Positions 1-4,427 of a stretch of DNA of 5,055 nucleotides are shown here, piece after piece (the stretch's first letter is position 1; the number at the start of each line of letters is the position of its first letter). The stretch is from Selenomonas sp. (lineage in GTDB: Bacteria; Bacillota; Negativicutes; Selenomonadales; Selenomonadaceae): the NCBI GenBank assembly GCA_003518745.1, contig DOYB01000229.1, positions 1 through 5,055 on the forward strand, given 5' to 3'. The position numbers and the translations under genes were made by a program. A model generated the notes under the pieces. The model made no database searches, was not told the origin of the DNA, and was given only the letters and a program-made list of their open reading frames with translations.

Positions 1-139
1 CCAGACGCTTTATATTCTGGTATTTCTCATTGCCATCCAGCAATTTTTCCAACTCTTTCTTATCTGTAGAGTGCTTGATGAATTTCAGCACTTCCTTCAA
101 GTCGGTTTTGAAAATGTCCAAGTTGTTGATTCCTTCTCC
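1..139 (-). pseudogene. Rpn-family PD-(D/E)XK nuclease, C-terminal region fragment (runs off left edge)
   Basis: Reading the minus strand from 139 to the window edge gives 46 open codons beginning GEGINNLDIFKTDLKEVL and continuing through FIKHSTDKKELEKLL to NIKRL. This pattern (N-x-x-I-F-x-(S/T)-D-L-K-E-V, then F-I-K-x-S-x-D-K-x-x-L) is the helical segment that follows the nuclease core in Rpn-type putative transposases of Firmicutes. An in-frame TGA lies just upstream (140-142) and no ATG occurs in the stretch. No nuclease core was recognised in any minus frame between 140 and 416. I therefore read it as a decayed or truncated gene whose 3' end lies outside the window. A purine-rich run followed by TTG could start a short protein, but that product would lack the catalytic core. 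Family assignment is by pattern recognition only. Confidence 0.55.
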
Positions 140-416
140 TCATCTCACGGAACACTCTCATCACCCATCCCTTAGCATATTGAGGAAAGCATGTATATAT
201 TTCAGTATTTCGCATACTACCAGTGAATTTCCTGCCCAGAAGCAGAAGCTCTCAACATGACAGGCCATATTGAACCCTACAAGTATTTTGAGTACTTCGA
301 CATAAATTGGCTCATTTATGCCAGAGAAAGGAAAAAGGGCTGTTTCCAGCCCCCTCCTAAACTCAAAGCAAACTCCGATATTTCGGGTATAGCATCCAGT
401 TTCACTATCATAGCGC
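140..416. other. Stretch without a recognisable gene, downstream of the complete Rpn gene
   Basis: An 88-codon minus-strand frame spans 161-427, but its product is Cys/Phe-rich, resembles no family I know, overlaps the stop of the Rpn gene and is crossed by a strong minus-strand terminator. I do not call it a gene. Apart from the terminator at 332-352 I see no RNA gene, mobile-element end or regulatory motif. The stretch may be the eroded 5' part of the fragment at 1-139. Confidence 0.45.
332..352 (-). terminator. Rho-independent terminator of the Rpn gene
   Basis: On the minus strand the sequence reads GGGCTG-GAAA-CAGCCC followed by five T. This is a perfect 6-bp GC-rich stem (337-342 with 347-352) closed by a GNRA-type tetraloop and followed by a U-tract (332-336). 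It lies about 65 nt after the stop codon at 417, the expected place for the terminator of the Rpn gene. Confidence 0.8.
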
Positions 417-1409
417 TTACAGAACACCGTGCATACGGCCTATTTCCGCTATTTTTTCCTGAGAGTACTTAGATATGCGGGAAATAAAGTCCAACGGCTG
501 GTTTTCCTTGAGCATTTCAAGAACTATTTCTGTCTTGCCCTCATCACGGCCTTCAGCACGGCCTTCTTCACGACCTTCTTCGCGGCCCTCAGCACGTCCT
601 TCCTCCCTTATTGCCTTCATATGTATCTTGGAAGCATATTCCGTAAGCATCATCTTGACCACTCTCCCCCTGTTCTCAGCAAAGTATTCCGCTAGCAGAT
701 TATTCTGTATGCAGTAATCCACTGCCTCCTGTATAGCATCATCCAGTTCCATGCCTGCAGTTTTGTTGTCCCGCACTCTTTGTACGAATTCAGCATAAGC
801 CCTCAATGGCATACACTTGTCCATGATATTCTTGTTCTTCCCGGCGTTGACATTTATGACATACACCGTCCACTCGTATCCCGGCGAGGGGTGCATGAAA
901 GCGTCTGACAGGTGCTTCTCACTCAGCTCAGGCTCGTCTTCCAGACCGTTATAGAGTTCAAAGCACTTGGGTGCCGGTATCTTCACCAGCTTCGTGTTCA
1001 ACAAATCCGCCTTGTTGCGGATCAGCCACTTGTCATATTCATCGGCACTATACAGGAACTCACGCAACGGTATATTGGCTGACTTGGTGCTCTGCTGCTC
1101 GAACAGTTCCATAAATCCATGGAAACAGACTGCCAAATCATTGTGCATAGTGATGTAGACCACTTCCTGTATGGTGTATATCTCCATGCCATCTGTATCT
1201 GTGTAGTCCGTATCATTCGCGGCATTGAACAGCGACAACGCATATTCCTTGATAGAAAATATATCGCAGAACAGCCTGTCTTTATGATTCCGCGCCCCAT
1301 GGGGCTTGCGCCTTATCTTTGCCCTGCGCTTCTGCTGCTTCTTCGCCAATACCTCACCCCGCCTTGCTTTCCTTGCCACTATATTACCACAAATGTCTGA
1401 AAATGTCAT
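417..1409 (-). CDS. Rpn family recombination-promoting nuclease / putative transposase
   Basis: A 330-residue protein of the Rpn (YhgA-like, PD-(D/E)XK) family. Known Rpn proteins are DNA endonucleases that promote RecA-independent recombination; a role in mobility or defence here is inference. After a very basic N-terminal segment (about residues 11-40) comes N-H-K-D-R-L-F (41-47), a hallmark of the group. The nuclease core follows with H-N-D (D91) and F-E-Q-Q-S-T (E104, Q106), the D...E-x-Q form of the active site, then the A-x-K-C-F-E-L-Y-N-G strand (147-155). A helical region with C-M-P-L-R-x-Y-A-x-F-V (199-209) leads to Glu-x-Gly-Arg repeats (269-292) and a short helical tail ending in HGVL. 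Length and layout are normal for an intact member. A longer frame starts at 1460, but 1409 is preferred because GAGGTGG sits 8 nt before that ATG while the upstream ATG has no Shine-Dalgarno. It is monocistronic, with its own terminator. I cannot tell from sequence whether it is active. Confidence 0.85.
   Translation of the reverse strand: MTFSDICGNIVARKARRGEVLAKKQQKRRAKIRRKPHGARNHKDRLFCDIFSIKEYALSLFNAANDTDYTDTDGMEIYTIQEVVYITMHNDLAVCFHGFMELFEQQSTKSANIPLREFLYSADEYDKWLIRNKADLLNTKLVKIPAPKCFELYNGLEDEPELSEKHLSDAFMHPSPGYEWTVYVINVNAGKNKNIMDKCMPLRAYAEFVQRVRDNKTAGMELDDAIQEAVDYCIQNNLLAEYFAENRGRVVKMMLTEYASKIHMKAIREEGRAEGREEGREEGRAEGRDEGKTEIVLEMLKENQPLDFISRISKYSQEKIAEIGRMHGVL
534..605 (-). repeat. 12-bp coding tandem repeat (Glu-x-Gly-Arg units) in the Rpn gene
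   Basis: Six imperfect 12-bp units encode EEGR, AEGR, EEGR, EEGR, AEGR and DEGK (residues 269-292 of the Rpn protein). On the plus strand they appear as repeats of the type CACGGCCTTCTT. Such charged E-x-G-R/K tracts are common near the C-terminus of Rpn-family proteins. The unit is a multiple of three, so gain or loss by strand slippage would keep the frame. Confidence 0.85.
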
Positions 1410-1417
1410 TATGAAAG

Positions 1418-1424
1418 CCACCTC
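1418..1424 (-). promoter_or_regulatory. Ribosome binding site that sets the Rpn start at 1409
   Basis: GAGGTGG on the minus strand ends 8 nt before the ATG at 1407-1409. The alternative ATG at 1458-1460 is preceded by an AT-rich stretch without a purine-rich motif, which is why the shorter protein was chosen. Confidence 0.65.
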
Positions 1425-1514
1425 GGTACACCGGGCCAAAGGGATATCAATTCTTACCATGATGCTATCATGGCCTATATATAATACTCTGCTGAACCTT
1501 ATTCACCGAGATGA

Positions 1515-1682
1515 AGCTGTTATAGACAGAATACAACATGCCTAAACGAGCGTTTAGTATATGATGTCTACAACGGAACTCAAAGAGCAGAGACGATAGG
1601 GCCACAATACACAATATGTTCAGAAACAGCTGGCGTGATGAAGGAATTTGATGAGGTAATATACGAAAAAATGCGAGCTTAA
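1515..1682 (+). pseudogene. Probable 3' remnant of a lost gene, family not recognised
   Basis: A plus-strand frame is open for 55 codons after a TGA at 1512-1514 and ends with TAA at 1680-1682. The last part reads smoothly as protein (IGPQYTICSETAGVMKEF, then DEVIYEKMRA) and a hairpin plus T-tract begins at the stop codon, as expected for a gene end. There is no convincing start or Shine-Dalgarno; the only ATG codons lie in the last 15 codons. I recognise no family. It could also be a chance open frame, since 55 codons is not long. Confidence 0.3.
1542..1557. promoter_or_regulatory. Perfect 16-bp dyad, TetR-type operator candidate
   Basis: CTAAACG-AG-CGTTTAG has 7-bp perfect arms around a 2-bp centre. 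The AAACGnnCGTTT core is typical of operators bound by TetR/AcrR-family dimers. No TetR gene is present in the window. Just downstream an ATG at 1564 opens only twelve codons (start MSTTELKEQRR) before a stop, without a Shine-Dalgarno, so no regulated gene can be assigned. The site lies about 130 bp upstream of the Rpn start on the other strand. Confidence 0.35.
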
Positions 1683-1718
1683 AAGCGGGTGGCATTAAGC
1701 AGCGGATAAGCTTTTTTT
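1676..1718 (+). terminator. Weak Rho-independent terminator candidate after the remnant
   Basis: AGCTTA (1676-1681) pairs with TAAGCT (1707-1712) across a 25-nt loop and is followed by six further T (1713-1718). The stop codon of the remnant overlaps the left arm. The long loop makes it weak, but stem, position and T-tract agree with a former gene end on the plus strand. Confidence 0.35.
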
Positions 1719-1865
1719 CGGTCGTTGTAAGGGGGCATCTTGTCCATTCAATAAACTTTCGTAATGGTATGCGTTTACCATATGTAAAATAGTCATAATT
1801 TTGTCACTAGAACAATAACTCATGGGTAAATGTTATCTGCTCAAAAGCTTTCGTTCTGCAGGTAA

Positions 1866-1885
1866 TGCACCTTGTTTTGCACCTT
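1866..1885. repeat. Two exact copies of TGCACCTT, 12 bp apart
   Basis: TGCACCTT occurs at 1866-1873 and 1878-1885 (AAGGTGCA on the minus strand). Paired short direct repeats of this GGTGCA type next to a tRNA end resemble arm sites of tyrosine recombinases, but two 8-mers alone are weak evidence. Confidence 0.35.
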
Positions 1886-1890
1886 ATTGG

Positions 1891-1942
1891 CTGCAAATGA
1901 GTGTAAATGAGCGTCACTGAGTGCAAAAATCAGTATAAATGA
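1891..1942. repeat. Five tandem 10-bp-phased degenerate repeats
   Basis: Units are CTGCAAATGA, GTGTAAATGA, GCGTCACTGA, GTGCAAAAATCA and GTATAAATGA; four are exactly 10 bp and the fourth has 2 extra A. A common form is GTGyAAATGA. The spacing of one helical turn would put each unit on the same face of the DNA, as for a cooperatively bound protein or a set of integrase arm sites. The units show no consistent open frame. What binds here is unknown. Confidence 0.5.
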
Positions 1943-1952
1943 CATGATGGCC

Positions 1953-2001
1953 AAAAAATAAAAAGTGCCGCGAAGCCTTGAATAGCAAGACTTTACGGCA
2001 C
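1953..2001 (-). terminator. Strong minus-strand Rho-independent terminator without an upstream gene
   Basis: GTGCCG (1965-1970) pairs with CGGCAC (1996-2001). Above a 2x2 internal loop AAG (1973-1975) pairs with CTT (1991-1993), and after one mismatch CTTG (1977-1980) pairs with CAAG (1986-1989), closing a 5-nt loop. On the minus strand the stem is followed by TTTTTATTTTTT. A minus transcript ending here would have to start in 2002-2166, where only the tRNA relic (on the other strand) and the leader of the AAA gene lie, so the terminator is orphaned. Confidence 0.65.
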
Positions 2002-2020
2002 CTAGCCAAAGTACGGTAAA

Positions 2021-2089
2021 ACGGGCATTTTGTAGAGGCCTAGACTTCCCAAGCTTTAGAGGGCGGTTCGATTCCGCTTGCCCGCTCCA
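2021..2089 (+). pseudogene. tRNA-Gly relic: canonical 3' half, damaged 5' half
   Basis: The 3' half fits a tRNA base by base: anticodon-loop-like TTCCCAA (2046-2052), 5-nt arm, AGAG variable region, T arm GGCGG-TTCGATT-CCGCT (2062-2078), acceptor strand TGCCCGC (2079-2085), T discriminator and encoded CCA (2087-2089). The CGGGC acceptor and U73 point to glycine; the loop would read CCC, or UCC with one inserted C. The 5' acceptor strand ACGGGCA (2021-2027) pairs at six of seven positions. The D region is about 6 nt short with no proper D stem, and the anticodon stem is broken. I infer a decayed tRNA-Gly, or the tRNA-derived end of an integrated element. It is unlikely to make a working tRNA. 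Confidence 0.6.
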
Positions 2090-2100
2090 TATGAGATTAT

Positions 2101-2128
2101 AGGAGCTGCATAGGCAGTTCCTTTTTTT
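2101..2128 (+). terminator. Rho-independent terminator after the tRNA relic
   Basis: AGGAGCTGC (2101-2109) pairs with GCAGTTCCT (2114-2122), nine pairs including one G-U, around an ATAG loop, and is followed by a T-tract to 2128. It begins 11 nt after the encoded CCA, the usual place for a tRNA gene terminator. It also separates the relic from the next gene, which must have its own promoter between here and 2152. Confidence 0.85.
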
Positions 2129-2166
2129 CATACTTTTTCAGAAATAATAAATGGAGTGACCAAACC

Positions 2167-3741
2167 ATGGGCATATATCTGAATCCCGGCAATGAAAAAT
2201 TCATAATGGCACAGCGTTCCCCCATTTACGTAGACAAAAGCGGCATGATTGCCTACTTAAACCATGTCTTGCGCACCGAGGAACGCTTTGTTTGCGTCAG
2301 CCGCCCCAGACGATTCGGGAAATCCATGGCAGCCAACATGATTACGGCATATTATGACCACACAGTAGACACAGGAAAAACTTTTCAAGGCATGAATATT
2401 GCTAATGATGCCAGTTTCCAAGAGCATACAGGCAAATACGATGTCATCCACCTAAATATGCAAGACTTTCTCAGCCGCACCCGGGATATGCAGGAATTCC
2501 TGAATCTGTTGCAGAAGCGTGTCCTGCGGGACTTACTGAAAGCGTATCCCAATTTTGACTACTTCAATGATGACGATCTGGCAGAAAGCATGTCTGATAT
2601 ATATGAAAATACACGCCGTCCCTTTGTGATCGTAATCGATGAATGGGACTGCATATTCAGAGAGTACAAGGACAGAAAGGATTGGCAGGAAAAATATCTC
2701 GACTTCCTGCGCTCCTGGCTGAAGGACAAAGCCTATGTGGGACTGGCATATATGACAGGCATATTGCCCATCAAAAAATATGGCACCCACTCTGCCCTCA
2801 ATATGTTCAGGGAATTTTCCATGACCGATGCAGGTCCCCTAGCCGAATACACAGGCTTCACGGAAGCCGAGGTAAGGAAGCTGTGCAAGAGTTATCAGAT
2901 GGATTTCGAGGAGTGCAAAGCCTGGTACGATGGCTACCATTTCAACGAAGCAGGCTCCATCTACAGCCCATGCTCCGTTGTCCAAAGCATGCTGTCCCAT
3001 AAATACAGCACCTACTGGAACCAGACAGAGACCTTCGAAGCGCTAAAAGTCTACATCGACATGAACTACGACGGACTGCGGGAAGCTGTCATCGCCCTGA
3101 TTGCCGGCGAGCACCGCAAGATAGATACCTCCAGCTTCTCCAACGACATGACCACCTTCACCGGCATGGACGATGTGCTGACCCTGCTGGTACACCTGGG
3201 GTATCTGGGCTATGACTTCGACACGGAGAGCGTCTTCATCCCCGATCAAGAGATTCTGAAGGAATACGCCAACGCCACCAAAGCCGGTGGCTGGGACACC
3301 ATAGCAAAGGCCATCAAAGCCTCAGACCAGCTTCTAACCGATACTTTGGCCCAAAAGGCAGAAAATGTAGCCAAAGCCGTTGAAGAAGCACACATGGAAA
3401 CCAGCCACCTAACCTACAACGACGAAAACACCTTGGCCTACACCGTCTCTATGGCCTACTACTCCGCCAGACAAAAATACACTCTCATCAGTGAATTCCC
3501 CCCCGGCCAAGGCTTCGCCGACCTGGTATTCCTGCCAAAGCCCAAATACGCCGAGTTACCGGCCTTGCTGGTGGAGCTGAAGCGGGATAAAGGCGCCAAT
3601 TCGGCCATCATGAAGATCAAAGAAAAGAGATACCCAAAAGCCTTTGAAGGGTATACTGGGAATGTATCGCTGGTAGGAGTCAGCTACGACAAGAAAACAC
3701 GGCAGCATGAGTGTGTGATTGAAAAAGTAGAGGCTCACTGA
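2167..3741 (+). CDS. AAA-ATPase-like protein with C-terminal PD-(D/E)XK nuclease domain
   Basis: A 524-residue protein with the AAA-ATPase_like (PF09820-type) and PDDEXK_9 (PF08011-type) arrangement. It opens with MGIYLNPGN, the usual start of the family, and R-S-x-I-Y-V-D-K (17-24). The P-loop has the family's variant form SRPRRFGKS (45-53). Walker B is FVIVIDEWD (153-161; D158, E159), and Y-M-T-G-I-L-P-I-K follows as a sensor-like segment. WYDGYHF (253-259) then Y-S-P-C-S-V marks the middle domain. At the C-terminus GFADLVF (D452) and LLVELK (E470, K472) give the D...E-x-K nuclease signature. Length is typical and all key residues are present, so the gene looks intact. GGAG (2153-2156) lies 10 nt before the ATG. 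The role of the family is not established; a nucleotide-dependent nuclease in selfish or defence biology is inference. It converges with the operon at 3756-5055. Confidence 0.88.
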   Translation: MGIYLNPGNEKFIMAQRSPIYVDKSGMIAYLNHVLRTEERFVCVSRPRRFGKSMAANMITAYYDHTVDTGKTFQGMNIANDASFQEHTGKYDVIHLNMQDFLSRTRDMQEFLNLLQKRVLRDLLKAYPNFDYFNDDDLAESMSDIYENTRRPFVIVIDEWDCIFREYKDRKDWQEKYLDFLRSWLKDKAYVGLAYMTGILPIKKYGTHSALNMFREFSMTDAGPLAEYTGFTEAEVRKLCKSYQMDFEECKAWYDGYHFNEAGSIYSPCSVVQSMLSHKYSTYWNQTETFEALKVYIDMNYDGLREAVIALIAGEHRKIDTSSFSNDMTTFTGMDDVLTLLVHLGYLGYDFDTESVFIPDQEILKEYANATKAGGWDTIAKAIKASDQLLTDTLAQKAENVAKAVEEAHMETSHLTYNDENTLAYTVSMAYYSARQKYTLISEFPPGQGFADLVFLPKPKYAELPALLVELKRDKGANSAIMKIKEKRYPKAFEGYTGNVSLVGVSYDKKTRQHECVIEKVEAH

Positions 3742-3755
3742 AATCCAATCACCCA

Positions 3756-4412
3756 CTACGCCAATCGCTTGTTAAGTTCTTGGATGAAATATCTAAAACT
3801 GGGAGATAAATTCTTTTCTATACGCATGTGTTGGCCGATTCTTTTGGCCCATTCTGACTTGAATTTACCCTTTTCCACAAAAGAAGGACATTTCCTCATA
3901 AACTGTTTTCGCCCGCCCGGAAATACAACATCTGCCAGAATTTCCCAAGTACCGCAAATGCTGTCCTGCTGATAGGATTGCATAGCCTGCATGTTTGCAG
4001 AGGGATATGCTTGTTTAATCGCATCTGCGTCTCCCAAAAGCCATGCTTCCATCTCTTCTATTGCAATGCAAAACACATGGTCAATTGAAATATTATTCTT
4101 ATATGCGACCTCATTTAATTCATTTCTGAATGCTTCTGTATCTCTCGTATCGTTATCAATAACAATAAAAATAGCAGCATTTGTGCCCAATCCTGAAAGA
4201 CTTTTATTAAAACCCCTAAGGTATGTTGCCAAATCATTAAGGAGCTTACCGGTCTTTGTTTCTTTCACGGTGTTCTTTTTCGTAAACCCGCCTAATCCCT
4301 TAAATGATTTGCAATTATATGTGATGCCTTCATTGCTAAATAGAACTTTTGACATAATCATCTCAATAAGAGCGGCACCTGATTGATCTTCCACTAAAAA
4401 TTGAAAATGCAT
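3756..4412 (-). CDS. DUF4276 family (TOPRIM-like) protein
   Basis: A 218-residue protein with the DUF4276 pattern. M-H-F-Q-F-L-V-E-D (E8) starts the first strand, IFIVIDNDTRD (81-91; D86, D88) gives the acidic D-x-D strand, and C-I-A-I-E-E-M-E-A-W-L-L-G-D (115-128) is the family's most conserved motif. D-S-I-C-G-T-W-E and the tail I-x-x-H-M-x-x-x-x-N-x-S-x-S-F-x-x-F follow. E then D-x-D is the metal-binding plan of TOPRIM folds, so a nuclease-like activity is likely; that is inference. The frame could extend to 4496, overlapping the ATPase gene by 74 nt, but the ATG at 4412 has a Shine-Dalgarno and matches the family start. It is the second gene of an operon with the ATPase, 10 nt apart. ATPase plus TOPRIM partner resembles PARIS (AriA/AriB) and OLD-like defence modules. 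Confidence 0.82.
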   Translation of the reverse strand: MHFQFLVEDQSGAALIEMIMSKVLFSNEGITYNCKSFKGLGGFTKKNTVKETKTGKLLNDLATYLRGFNKSLSGLGTNAAIFIVIDNDTRDTEAFRNELNEVAYKNNISIDHVFCIAIEEMEAWLLGDADAIKQAYPSANMQAMQSYQQDSICGTWEILADVVFPGGRKQFMRKCPSFVEKGKFKSEWAKRIGQHMRIEKNLSPSFRYFIQELNKRLA

Positions 4413-4420
4413 CGCTATAT

Positions 4421-4427
4421 CCTCACC
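4421..4427 (-). promoter_or_regulatory. Ribosome binding site of the DUF4276 gene, overlapping the ATPase stop
   Basis: GGTGAGG on the minus strand contains the TGA stop of the ATPase gene and ends 8 nt before the ATG at 4410-4412. It decides the shorter start and suggests translational coupling of the two proteins. Confidence 0.75.

Larger units (their letters stand above)
1410..2166. other. Gene-poor region between the Rpn gene and the AAA-ATPase gene
   Basis: About 750 bases contain no intact protein gene. In order they hold a TATTATATATA run (about 1475-1487) that could be part of the minus-strand Rpn promoter, although I find no convincing -35; a 16-bp dyad (1542-1557); a plus-strand gene remnant and its possible terminator (to 1718); a smaller dyad ATGGTA-n6-TACCAT (1764-1781); two exact 8-mers and a 10-bp-phased repeat array (1866-1942); a minus-strand terminator (1953-2001); a tRNA-Gly relic (2021-2089) and its terminator (2101-2128). 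The stretch 1786-1860 shows nothing I can name. The mixture of gene ends and unpaired regulatory pieces suggests a scar of past insertions and deletions. Confidence 0.6.

Noticed and set aside
161..427. 88-codon minus-strand open frame after the Rpn gene
   Set aside because: Its product is Cys/Phe-rich, matches no family I know, overlaps the Rpn stop and is crossed by the strong terminator at 332-352.
1764..1781. Dyad ATGGTA-n6-TACCAT as an operator
   Set aside because: Six-bp arms in an AT-rich stretch can arise by chance and no gene nearby would be controlled by it.
1866..1942. CRISPR array
   Set aside because: The repeats are only 8-12 bp, degenerate and lack spacers of uniform length; no cas gene is present.
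1841..2131. 96-codon minus-strand open frame
   Set aside because: It is antisense to the tRNA relic; the stretch SGQAESNRPLKLGK is simply the reverse strand of the T arm and anticodon region. It also runs through a terminator and the repeat array.
2643..3002. 119-codon plus-strand frame inside the AAA-ATPase gene
   Set aside because: It is a shadow in another frame of a gene with full family motifs and has no features of its own.
3715..3752. Inverted repeat GTGATTG / CAATCAC at the convergent junction
   Set aside because: The loop is 24 nt, the stem only 7 bp and there is no T-tract on either side, so it is not a supportable bidirectional terminator.
3991..4386. 131-codon plus-strand frame opposite the DUF4276 gene
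   Set aside because: It is antisense to a well-supported coding region and has no recognisable family pattern.
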